64,000 bases of DNA from Demequina salsinemoris (lineage in GTDB: Bacteria > Actinomycetota > Actinomycetes > Actinomycetales > Demequinaceae), in the NCBI RefSeq assembly GCF_000974805.1, contig NZ_BBQZ01000002.1, positions 437,510 to 501,509 on the forward strand, in the 5' to 3' direction. The position numbers and the translations under genes are program-made. Below, piece after piece: positions 48,699-56,685 of the stretch (position 1 is its first letter; the number at the start of each line of letters is the position of its first letter). The notes under the pieces are model-generated. The model saw only the letters and a program-made list of their open reading frames with translations. It was not told the origin of the DNA and did no database searches.

Positions 48699-51600
48699 GC
48701 CTGCGCAGTGATCGCGCCGCGGGTGCCGTGGCAACGACAACTGGGGGAAGTCTCGACGTCGAGAGGATTCGTGCTGACGTCGATGACCCCGAGGTCATCG
48801 GCTACGGCCGCCTGCCGCAGCGGGCCGAACGCGGAGACGGAGACACGATCGAGCGGGTCTCCCTCAGGGGCACCTGGTCATTCCGCTGGTCGCCGACGTG
48901 GGCCGAAGCGCGACTGGACGATGCGGCGCTCGCCGCCCCCGACGACGCCTGGGAGTCCCTCGAGGTGCCCGGGCTGTGGGAGCTCAACGGCTTCGGCACG
49001 CCGTACTACCTGGCCTTCCGCTTCCCGCCCGCGATCGGCGCGCGGGGGCGCAGGCTCGGCACGATCGATCGGAACGACACCCCGACCGGGGTGTACCGCC
49101 GCCGTGTCGTCGTACCCGAGGAATGGGACGGCGCGCGCATCACGCTGCGCTTCGAGGGCGTGAAGTCCGCGTTCCACCTTGTCATCGACGGCGCGCTCGT
49201 CGGCTACTCCGAGGGGTCGATGACGGGCGCCGCCTTCGACCTCACCGACGTCGCACGGCCCGGCGCCGAACTCACGGTCGTGGTCATCGTGCACCGCTAC
49301 TCGACCGGGACGTTCCTCGAGGACCAGGACATGTGGTTCCTGTCGGGCATCACGCGCGACGTCTGGCTCGAGTCCGAGCCCGCCCACGCCCCGTGGGACG
49401 TCGCGGCGACGACCGACCTCGACGTCGAGACCGGCCTCGGCTCGCTGACCCTTGAGATCGAGGGTGGCGATGGCGACTGCGTCGTGGCGCTCGACGGCGT
49501 CGAGATGGAGCAGCGACGCCTCGGCCAGGGGACGACGACGCTGCAGCTGAGCGGACTGAAGGTGCAGGCCTGGAGCGCGGAGAACCCGGCGCTGCACGAC
49601 CTGACGGTCACTACGACCGCGCCCGACGGCGCCGTGGATGGCCGCCGCCTGCGCATCGGGTTCCGGAGGGTCGAGATCGTGGGGGAGGAGCTACGGGTCA
49701 ACGGCCGGGCGATCGTCCTTCACGGCGTGAACCGCCACGATTTCCACCCGACCCGCATCTGGGACGTCGCTGCCGACGTCCGCGAGCACGACATCGTCCT
49801 GATGAAGCGCGCGAACGTCAACGCGCTGCGCCTGTCCCACTACCCGAACCCCGATCAGATCTACCGCCTGTGCGACGAGCACGGCCTGTACGTCATGGAC
49901 GAGGCCGAGGTGGAGTCCCACGGCGTGCGGCGGCGCGGCATCCCGGGCAACCGCCCTGAGTGGCGTCCGTCGGTCGTGCACCGGGTCGAGGCGATGGTGC
50001 GCCGCTCGCGCAGCCATCCGAGCGTGATCATGTGGTCGCTCGGGAACGAGGCCGGCGACGGCGAGGCCTTCCACGAGGCCAAGCGCGCGGTGCTCGCGCT
50101 CGACGCGACCCGGCCCGTGCACTACGAGGGCGACACGACGCTCGAGACCTCCGACGTGCTGTCGCTCATGTATCCCGACCCGCAGCTCGAGGAGACCATC
50201 GGCGAGGGCCGCGACATCACGGTCGCGCCGCTCGAGCGCATCATGAATGCCCTGGCCGCCGACACGAAGGGCTTCACCGCCGCGCAGTACGCGGGCCGTC
50301 CCGTGATCGCATGCGAGTACCTGCACTCGATGGAGAACAGCTTCGGCAACGCCGCCGCGCACGTCGAGAACTTCCACCGCTACCACCGGTGGGCGGGCGG
50401 CTTCGTGTGGGAGTGGGTGGACCAGACCATCGACATGACGTTGCCCGACGGCCGCGTCCGTCGCGCCTACGGTGGCGCGTTCGGCGAGAAGCCGACCGAC
50501 GGGTGGTTCTGCGCGAACGGGATCGTCGCGTCCGACCGGACGCCGCACCCGGCGTACGCCGAGCTCGCGAAGGTCTACCAGCACGTCGTGATCTCGCGCA
50601 CCGTGGACGGCGTCGTGCTGACCAACAGGCACGCTTTCGACGACCTGGCCGGGCTGAGGTTGAGCTGGAGGGTAGAGCGCGATGGCCGAGTCGTCGCCGA
50701 TGGCGACGTGGACGATGCGATCGTCGCCCCCGGACAGGCGCGCTCGGTCGCGCTTCCCGCCGTGGACGCCGAGGGTCCCGGTCTATGGGTCCTGACGGTC
50801 GAGCTGTGCACGCGGGACGCGTCGGCGTGGGCCGAGGCTGGCCATGTCGTCGCGTGGGAGCAGTTCGAGCTGGCACGCGTCGGCGACTCCTCGGACGCCG
50901 CCGTCGTGCCTGCGGTCTCCGCGCCCCAAAACACCGCGTCCACCGGGCCCGCGCCCGCGGGCTCCGTGGCGGCTTCCCACGGGTGGACCGCGCGGCGCGC
51001 GGGTGACCGTGCGGCGCTCGAGCGCGGCGCCGACCGAGTGCTCGTCGACCTCGATCGCGGAGCGGTGACCTCGCTGGTCCTGGGGGGCGAGGAGCTGCTC
51101 GCGGCGCCGCTGACGTTGAACCTGTGGCGTGCCGCGACAGACAACGACCGCAATCTGGGCAACTTCGCCCCCGCGTTGGACCACGTGTCGGACTGGGCGC
51201 GCTGGCGCCGCGCTGGCAGCAGAGCGAGGGTGAGGCAGGCCACGGTCGATGACGCGATCTCGCTACGCTGGCGCATCAGGGGCACGGACATCCGTCTCGC
51301 GCTGGCCGGCGCCGCGACCGGCGTGCGGCTCTCGCTCGAGGCCTTGTCGCATCGTCCGCTGTTCAGGCTTGGGCTCGCCGGCACGCTCGACGAGCGCTTC
51401 GACCGCGTGGCGTGGCTGGGGCGTGGGCCGGGGGAGAGCCACCGCGACCGGCGCTCCGGAACGGCGCTCGGCGCGTGGGAGGCGAGCGTCGAGGCGATGC
51501 ACCACCCGTATCCGCGTCCTCAGGAGAACGGCAACCGCACGGATCTCGAGTCGCTCGAGCTGCTCGCCGACGACCTCGGGCTGCGCTTCACCCGCATCGG

Positions 51601-51829
51601 GGGCCAGCCCTTCGAGGCCTCCGTGCGGCCCTATAGCCAGGCGGCGCTGGCGCGGGCCGACTACGCCGACGAGCTCCCGACCCGCGGGCCCGCGACCCTG
51701 TGCCTGGACGTCGCACAGCGCGGCGTCGGCGGAGACAAGCCAGGCGAGGCACGGTTGCAGCCCGAGGGCATGCTCGCGCCCGGCATCACCTGGCGCACCG
51801 ACTGGCTGATCGAGAGGACCGAACGATGA
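48695..51829 (+). CDS. GH2 beta-galactosidase (LacZ-type)
   Basis: This 1044-residue enzyme is close in length to E. coli LacZ. It has the GH2 jelly-roll and Ig-like domains, the TIM barrel with HGVNRHDFHP, the metal/acid region MDEAEVESHG, the general acid Glu452 in SLGNEAGDG and the nucleophile Glu541 in ACEYLHSMENSFG (the LacZ site is CEYAHAMGNS, so the loop differs at several positions). A C-terminal beta-sandwich (from about residue 760) includes NENG-like loops. No signal peptide, so lactose-type sugars are cleaved inside. It overlaps both neighbours by 4 bp. Confidence 0.9.
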   Translation: MSLRSDRAAGAVATTTGGSLDVERIRADVDDPEVIGYGRLPQRAERGDGDTIERVSLRGTWSFRWSPTWAEARLDDAALAAPDDAWESLEVPGLWELNGFGTPYYLAFRFPPAIGARGRRLGTIDRNDTPTGVYRRRVVVPEEWDGARITLRFEGVKSAFHLVIDGALVGYSEGSMTGAAFDLTDVARPGAELTVVVIVHRYSTGTFLEDQDMWFLSGITRDVWLESEPAHAPWDVAATTDLDVETGLGSLTLEIEGGDGDCVVALDGVEMEQRRLGQGTTTLQLSGLKVQAWSAENPALHDLTVTTTAPDGAVDGRRLRIGFRRVEIVGEELRVNGRAIVLHGVNRHDFHPTRIWDVAADVREHDIVLMKRANVNALRLSHYPNPDQIYRLCDEHGLYVMDEAEVESHGVRRRGIPGNRPEWRPSVVHRVEAMVRRSRSHPSVIMWSLGNEAGDGEAFHEAKRAVLALDATRPVHYEGDTTLETSDVLSLMYPDPQLEETIGEGRDITVAPLERIMNALAADTKGFTAAQYAGRPVIACEYLHSMENSFGNAAAHVENFHRYHRWAGGFVWEWVDQTIDMTLPDGRVRRAYGGAFGEKPTDGWFCANGIVASDRTPHPAYAELAKVYQHVVISRTVDGVVLTNRHAFDDLAGLRLSWRVERDGRVVADGDVDDAIVAPGQARSVALPAVDAEGPGLWVLTVELCTRDASAWAEAGHVVAWEQFELARVGDSSDAAVVPAVSAPQNTASTGPAPAGSVAASHGWTARRAGDRAALERGADRVLVDLDRGAVTSLVLGGEELLAAPLTLNLWRAATDNDRNLGNFAPALDHVSDWARWRRAGSRARVRQATVDDAISLRWRIRGTDIRLALAGAATGVRLSLEALSHRPLFRLGLAGTLDERFDRVAWLGRGPGESHRDRRSGTALGAWEASVEAMHHPYPRPQENGNRTDLESLELLADDLGLRFTRIGGQPFEASVRPYSQAALARADYADELPTRGPATLCLDVAQRGVGGDKPGEARLQPEGMLAPGITWRTDWLIERTER

Positions 51830-53484
51830 CCGCCTGGACCCTGGGAGTGCGCGAGGGTGGCTCCGTCCGCTCAGTGAGCGCGTCGGAGTCGATCGTGCAC
51901 GTGGGCGCACGCGGCTTCGATGAGGGTGACGGCGAGCTGTGGGTCGACGTCACCGCGGGGCCCGAGGGCCTCGAGCTCGACCATCTCGTCATCGAGTTCC
52001 CGGCGCGGGTGCGCGAGGGAGACCTCGCTTGGCTCAACGGGTATCAGAGCTGGTCGCAGTCGGAGGTGAGGCCGCTCGAGGCGCGCAGGAAGCGGCTCAA
52101 TCGCGTCGGGCGCCTGTGGAAGCTTCAGCAGATGGGCGACCTCGGCATCGCTCCCGAGAGGCGCGATCTCGAGGCCGAGTGCTCTCACGAGGTTCTCGCG
52201 GTTCAGGCCGACGGCGTCGCGCGCCTGTGGGGATCGCGCGTCGGCTCCGACGTGTTCACGATCCTCGAGGTCCACGGCGCCGCACAGGACGATGCATCCA
52301 TCCGTGCCATCGTGGACGTCGCCGGATGGCGGATCGCGCCCGGCGGGACCGCGCGGGTCGCGTGGCTCGAGTCCCGCACCGGGACGTCCGCTCCCGCGCT
52401 GCTGCGCGCGTGGGCGGCCACGACGAGCACGCCGCGTCCGGCCCCTCCCGTGACCGGGTGGACCAGCTGGTACCGCTACTACGGCGACATCGACGCCGAG
52501 TCGCTCCTGGGGGAGATCGAGACGCTCGCCGAGTCCGACATCCGCTTCGACGTCTTCCAGATCGACGACGGCTTCCAGACCCACGTGGGTGACTGGCTCG
52601 ACTTCGCTGAGGGCTTCCCTGACGGGGTCGCACCCCTCGCCGCGGCCGCGCGAACGCAGGGCATGCTCCCGGGGCTCTGGCTCGCGCCGTTCGTCGCCGC
52701 GGGCAACAGCGACCTCATCCGCGAGCACCCCGAGTGGGTGCTGCGAGACGAGGCTGGCAAGCGCGTGCCCGCGGGATGGAACGGCGGCTGGAAGGGCACG
52801 TTCTACGCGCTCGATCTGTTCCAGGACGACGTGCTCGCGTACCTCGAGAAGGTGTTCACTGCGGCGACCCGTGAGTGGGGCTTCGGGCTGCTCAAGCTCG
52901 ACTTCCTGTACGCCGCGGCACTCGACGCGAGGCCCGGCATGACGCGCGCTCAGCGCATGCGGCGCGCCATGGGTCTGCTCAGGGCCTGGACGGGCGACGC
53001 CCAGATCCTGGGCTGCGGTGTGCCGCTCGTGAGCGCCGCCGGCCTGGTCGAGTACTGCCGCATCGGTGCCGACGTGGCCGCGCAGTGGGAGGACCACGCG
53101 CAGCGGCGGATCCACTACCGCGAGCGGGTGTCGAGCGTGTCCTCGATGCGCAGCACGATCGCGCGCGCCTGGATGGACGGGACGTGGTTCGGCAATGATC
53201 CGGACGTCGTCATCCTGCGCACGAGCGGCTCCAAGCTCACCGACGCCGAGCGCCGCACGCTCCACGCCGTCAACACGACGCTGGGGTCGTTGGTCTTCGT
53301 GAGCGACGACATCGCCGATTACGACTCCGAGACAGCCGCGCTGCTCGCAACCTGGGACCCGCCCGGTGCGGCGCGGATCCTCGAGCAGTCCAGGGAGGGC
53401 ATGATCGATTCCATGACCACCGATGCCGGGTCGTTCCGTGTGGCGCTCGGCGACAGGACCGGTCGCGTCATCACGGGGGAGTGA
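51826..53484 (+). CDS. GH36 alpha-galactosidase
   Basis: This 552-residue cytosolic enzyme cleaves terminal alpha-galactosides such as melibiose and raffinose. It has a short N-terminal sandwich, FQIDDGFQTHVGDW at about 245 (GH36/GH27-clan signature), the nucleophile Asp359 in LLKLDFLY and acid/base Asp416 in CRIGADVAAQWED. The family members are often 700 residues, so this is a short form with a trimmed N-domain. It overlaps lacZ by 4 bp; the TetR gene begins at its stop. Confidence 0.88.
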   Translation: MTAWTLGVREGGSVRSVSASESIVHVGARGFDEGDGELWVDVTAGPEGLELDHLVIEFPARVREGDLAWLNGYQSWSQSEVRPLEARRKRLNRVGRLWKLQQMGDLGIAPERRDLEAECSHEVLAVQADGVARLWGSRVGSDVFTILEVHGAAQDDASIRAIVDVAGWRIAPGGTARVAWLESRTGTSAPALLRAWAATTSTPRPAPPVTGWTSWYRYYGDIDAESLLGEIETLAESDIRFDVFQIDDGFQTHVGDWLDFAEGFPDGVAPLAAAARTQGMLPGLWLAPFVAAGNSDLIREHPEWVLRDEAGKRVPAGWNGGWKGTFYALDLFQDDVLAYLEKVFTAATREWGFGLLKLDFLYAAALDARPGMTRAQRMRRAMGLLRAWTGDAQILGCGVPLVSAAGLVEYCRIGADVAAQWEDHAQRRIHYRERVSSVSSMRSTIARAWMDGTWFGNDPDVVILRTSGSKLTDAERRTLHAVNTTLGSLVFVSDDIADYDSETAALLATWDPPGAARILEQSREGMIDSMTTDAGSFRVALGDRTGRVITGE

Positions 53485-53486
53485 GC

Positions 53487-54104
53487 ATGGGTGTCAGGGA
53501 GCGCCGGCGGCAGGAGCTGATCGATGCCGCGCGCGCCCTGTTCCTCGAGCGAGGCTTCGACCAGGTGATGATCGACGACATCGCCGACAGGTGCGGCGTG
53601 ACCCGACGCACGGTGTACCGGTACTTCGCTACGCGCGACCACGTGGCCCTCGCGGTCGAGATCGACGTCCTCGAGCGCTGGGGCGTGCTGCTCGGGCAGC
53701 TCGGGGGGCACTGGTCGGGAACCGCGGCGGATCGGCTGCGCGCTGCGTTCGCGGATGTCGAGGCCCTCATCGACGAGCATGCCGATGAGGTCCGGTTCAC
53801 GCAGGTGTTCGACGTGCAGCTCGGTGGGAGCGAGAGCTCCGAGCTGAGCGCCCAGTTCCAGGACGCCGTGCTCGCGCTGCTCGCCCCGATCGTCGCGGTG
53901 CTGCGGCTGGGGGAGAGGGACGGCACGCTGAGGCTCGCCGACTCACCCGAGGTCACGGCGTCGACGCTCACCAACGCCTACCTCGGCCTCGCGCAGCGCG
54001 TGTACGGATTCGGGGAGAGGCTCGCGCAGGAGCAGTCGGTGGAGCCGCGGCGGATGCTGACCGAGCTCGGCAGGCTGTACGGCGCGGCGCTCATCCGGGA
54101 GTGA
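53487..54104 (+). CDS. TetR-family transcription regulator
   Basis: This 205-residue protein has an N-terminal HTH (residues 1-50: RRRQELIDAARALFLERGFDQVMIDDIADRCGVTRRTVYRYF) and a helical ligand domain. I choose ATG 53487 behind GGGGGAG; GTG 53481, overlapping the previous stop, is an alternative. As last gene of the operon it is a plausible autorepressor acting at the palindromes at 47260-47302. The ligand is probably galactose-related, which is inference. Confidence 0.88.
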   Translation: MGVRERRRQELIDAARALFLERGFDQVMIDDIADRCGVTRRTVYRYFATRDHVALAVEIDVLERWGVLLGQLGGHWSGTAADRLRAAFADVEALIDEHADEVRFTQVFDVQLGGSESSELSAQFQDAVLALLAPIVAVLRLGERDGTLRLADSPEVTASTLTNAYLGLAQRVYGFGERLAQEQSVEPRRMLTELGRLYGAALIRE

Positions 54105-54153
54105 TGCTCGAGTCTGCGGCGGGTTGTTCGGGCCAGGATGGCGCTACCAGGTG

Positions 54154-54171
54154 TATCTTGATGTCAAGATA
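54154..54171 (+). promoter_or_regulatory. 18 bp operator upstream of the MarR gene
   Basis: TATCTTGA, TG, TCAAGATA is a perfect 8-2-8 dyad 36 bp before the MarR start. The TTGATG at 54159-54164 could be the -35, with a poor -10 (TACAGC) 17 nt downstream. This resembles sites bound by MarR dimers, so autoregulation is likely. Confidence 0.6.
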
Positions 54172-54207
54172 GTTTCGGGATACAGCAGGGACGATGCGGG
54201 AGGCGAC

Positions 54208-54804
54208 ATGGACGAGGGCGCGGCTCAGAACGACGATGCCGTTCAGGACGACACTGCCATGCAGGACGACACAGCCGTGGACATCCAGGACGATGCGGTG
54301 GCTGGCTTCGTCGCCGAGTGGCGCCGCGAGCGGCCCGAGCTCGACACCGAACCGATCGACGTCCTGGGCCGTCTGACCAGGTACGCCAGGCTCATCGCCG
54401 TGATGAACGAGCGCGTGCTCGCGGAGCACGATCTGCAGCCCTGGGAGCTCGAGGTGCTGGAGGCGCTCACACGTCAGGGAGCGCCGTACAGGCTCACGGC
54501 GGGCGACATCGAGCGACTCACGCTGATCACCTCGGGGACCACGACGCACCGGATCGGCCGCCTGGAACGGCGCGACTACGTGAGGCGCGTCAAGGACGAG
54601 CGTGACAAGCGCATCGTCTGGGTGGTTCTGACCGATGCGGGACGCGACGCGTGCGTCGTCGGCATGGACGCGATGCTCGACGGACAGCGTCGCGCGCTCG
54701 ACATGCTCGAGCCCGGTGCCCGCGAGTCACTCCGCACGGGGCTCACCGCGCTGGGAGCGCTGCTCAGGGACGAGCCACCCACGCTGAGGAGCGCCGAGCA
54801 GTAA
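54208..54804 (+). CDS. MarR-family transcription regulator
   Basis: This 198-residue protein has an unusual acidic, repetitive N-terminus (about 1-30, runs of Asp-Asp-Ala/Thr), then a winged-helix MarR core: TRYARLIAVMNERVLAEHDL, LRLTAGDIERLTLITSGTTTHRIGRLERRDYV (recognition helix) and VKDERDKRIVWVVLTDAG (wing with Asp-x-Arg). It starts at ATG 54208 behind CGGGAGG. No target gene follows in the same direction, so it may act at a distance or only on itself. Confidence 0.88.
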   Translation: MDEGAAQNDDAVQDDTAMQDDTAVDIQDDAVAGFVAEWRRERPELDTEPIDVLGRLTRYARLIAVMNERVLAEHDLQPWELEVLEALTRQGAPYRLTAGDIERLTLITSGTTTHRIGRLERRDYVRRVKDERDKRIVWVVLTDAGRDACVVGMDAMLDGQRRALDMLEPGARESLRTGLTALGALLRDEPPTLRSAEQ

Positions 54805-54873
54805 CCCCTGGGCGATCGGCGCTTGGCCGGGCGGCTGCGAGCCCGTCCTTCTCCGCCCCTACGCATAACGCCG

Positions 54874-54887
54874 ATAATGCACATTAT
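54874..54887 (+). repeat. 14 bp AT-rich palindrome
   Basis: ATAATG, CA, CATTAT is perfect in both 6 bp arms. It lies in the AT-rich stretch just before the site array. Confidence 0.7.
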
Positions 54888-54937
54888 GTTAAGTAAGGAA
54901 CTCCTGCGCGCGTACGAGAGCGCTGCATTGATGACGA

Positions 54938-55141
54938 TTGACAGTTGAGTTGGCAACTTTGACAGTCTTGTTGGCAACTCGGCAGCCATGCGGTGAGCCC
55001 GTCCGCGAAGTTGCCCTGGGTCCCTGCGGCGGGCCCGCGCCGCGCGGACGAAGTTGCCACCTACGGTGTCAAGGATTCTCGGCCACGGTTGACATCCAAC
55101 ATGGCAGCCGCGCACAAGCCGATTGCCAACAGGACTGTCAG
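54938..55141. repeat. array of five TTGNCA-N7-TGNCAR sites
   Basis: Sites begin at 54938, 54959, 55054, 55089 and 55123. The first two are 21 bp direct tandem repeats (18 of 21 identical). The last three are spaced 35 and 34 bp. In the unit TTGACA-N7-TGGCAA orientation is forward, forward, reverse, forward, reverse. The second and fifth are an 18 bp inverted repeat with one mismatch (TGACAGTCTTGTTGGCAA, 54960-54977). Confidence 0.85.
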
Positions 55142-55144
55142 ACG

Positions 55145-55603
55145 TCACGTGGTGAAGAACGTGAGACTCGCCCTGCTCCCCTGAGCCAATGCCTCGAGCG
55201 CAACGGCCTCGTGAGGAACGAGCGGCGAAGGAAGCGCGTCGAGCGCGAACCAGCGCAGGTCCGCGCACTTGTCCGGCTCCTGGATGCTGGGAGTCCCGAC
55301 CCAGGCGCGGCACTCGAAGAACCAGTCGACGCGGTACTCGACCGCGGGACCGCCGACGCGTTGGCGCTGCATGACGGTGATCGCCGTGAGGTTCTCGGGA
55401 CGGATCCGTACCCCGAGCTCCTCGCGCGCCTCACGCACCGCGGTGTCGAGGGCGGTCTCGTCCCGCTCCCCGTGCCCCGCGGCCCCCGCCGCCCAGTGGC
55501 CGTTCATGTAGTCGGTGCCCTCGCGCAGCTGAAGCAGCACCTCATCGCCCCGCCGCAGGAGCACGTAGGAGGCTGGGATCAGCGCGTGTGTCGACCTGGC
55601 CAT
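55145..55603 (-). CDS. Nudix hydrolase
   Basis: This 152-residue protein begins ARSTHALIPASYVLLRRGDEVLLQLR and has a complete Nudix box, GHGERDETALDTAVREAREE followed by LGV, fitting G-x5-E-x7-REUXEEXGU. Family members hydrolyse nucleoside diphosphates linked to other groups; the substrate is unknown here. The start is ATG 55603. It lies 20 bp downstream of the small anchored-protein gene. Confidence 0.88.
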   Translation of the reverse strand: MARSTHALIPASYVLLRRGDEVLLQLREGTDYMNGHWAAGAAGHGERDETALDTAVREAREELGVRIRPENLTAITVMQRQRVGGPAVEYRVDWFFECRAWVGTPSIQEPDKCADLRWFALDALPSPLVPHEAVALEALAQGSRASLTFFTT

Positions 55604-55623
55604 GTCCGCAGTCGGCCCGAGGC

Positions 55624-55968
55624 TCAAGGCGCCTGAAGCTCGAGCGACTCGCCGGTCTTGCCATCGATGAGCTCGCGATCGCGCAGCGGCTCGCTGAGGG
55701 TCACCGTCTCGGTCGCGTCTCGCGAGGTGCACGAGATGAGCCCCATCCACTCCGCCCTGGCCGTGAGGGTGACCGTCGTGTCGGTCTCCTCGACGACGAC
55801 GTCGTGATCACGCGTGCAGTCATCGAACCGCACGGTGAGCTCCTGCTCGTAGTCGTAGCCGGAGACGGTCGTGATCGGCACGGGAGCGAGCGCGTTCATC
55901 TTGGGTACGTAGTAGATGGCCGCCGCGACGATCGCCACCAGAAGCAGGCGCCAAACCCACTTGCCCAT
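55624..55968 (-). CDS. small membrane-anchored protein of unknown function
   Basis: This 114-residue protein has an N-terminal membrane segment at about residues 4-21 (VWRLLLVAIVAAAIYYV) and an outside domain with two Cys (DCTRD and SCTSR) that could form a disulfide. The start ATG 55968, behind GGGGAG, is preferred to longer starts. I recognise no family. It is probably cotranscribed with the Nudix gene 20 bp downstream. Confidence 0.55.
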   Translation of the reverse strand: MGKWVWRLLLVAIVAAAIYYVPKMNALAPVPITTVSGYDYEQELTVRFDDCTRDHDVVVEETDTTVTLTARAEWMGLISCTSRDATETVTLSEPLRDRELIDGKTGESLELQAP

Positions 55969-56093
55969 GCGTGTACTCCCCGGGTCGAGCGACGATGAGC
56001 GCCACCAATCGACGGCGTCACGCCAGAGAATACGCGGCAACCAGGCAATCTGGACAGATCGACGCCCCGAGAATGCTCACGGCGTGACATACG

Positions 56094-56591
56094 TCACGCG
56101 AAGGCGAGCTCCTCCAGGCGCGTCACGATCACGTCGGTCCACGTCCGCACGGCCTCGAAGTCGCGGAAATCACCACGCGGCGGGTTGAGCGCGGTGATGA
56201 GCGCCTTCTCTCCGACGTTGAGCTTCTCGTAGTCGAGGGCTCCCGGGAAGCGTGCGTGGTCGTGCGCGCCCACCAGGTCGGCGAAGCCGTCGGACTCGTC
56301 GAGCGGCTGACCGGGCTTGACCACGGTCTCCATGCCCACCGAGAACAGCCACACGTCCTTGGCCTTGAGCTCCTCGACGTTCTGGCGCAGGAGCGACGAC
56401 GCGTCGCGCCGCCACAGGCCGCCGTACACGGCGGAACCGATGATGACGGCGTCGTAGAAGTGGAGGCCCTGCACGTCGCAGGCGTCAGCGACGTCGATGT
56501 CGAAGCCGCGCTCCGCGATCTGGTCGGCAATGTGCTGCGCGACCTCTCGCGTGGCGCCGTACTTGGAACCGACAGCAACCAGGATCTTCAT
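56094..56591 (-). CDS. flavodoxin domain protein
   Basis: This 165-residue protein starts MKILVAVGSKYGATREVAQHIAD, the FMN phosphate loop of flavodoxins (T/S-x-T-G-x-T pattern altered to GSKYGATRE), and has DAVIIGSAVYGGLWRRDA, similar to the HemG/menaquinone-dependent protoporphyrinogen dehydrogenase group. Either a redox carrier or a HemG-like enzyme is possible. The start is ATG 56591 behind GGAGG. It lies 94 bp after the pyc stop on the same strand. Confidence 0.8.
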   Translation of the reverse strand: MKILVAVGSKYGATREVAQHIADQIAERGFDIDVADACDVQGLHFYDAVIIGSAVYGGLWRRDASSLLRQNVEELKAKDVWLFSVGMETVVKPGQPLDESDGFADLVGAHDHARFPGALDYEKLNVGEKALITALNPPRGDFRDFEAVRTWTDVIVTRLEELAFA

Positions 56592-56685
56592 CGCTCCTCC
56601 TTCTTCCGGGGTGTTGTGTACATCGTCCACCCGTCGACGTGCTCGCGCGCGGGACGAGGGTCCCGACGCTTCGAGGACCTGTCCC

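Larger units (their letters stand above)
54805..55144. other. 340 bp convergent intergenic region with a repeat array
   Basis: This gap lies between the 3' ends of the MarR gene and the Nudix gene, so it contains no promoter for either. It is unusually AT-rich in part (54860-54900), contains a 14 bp palindrome at 54874-54887, and then five TTGNCA-N7-TGNCAR sites. No open frame of note and no tRNA-like fold was seen. Confidence 0.8.
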
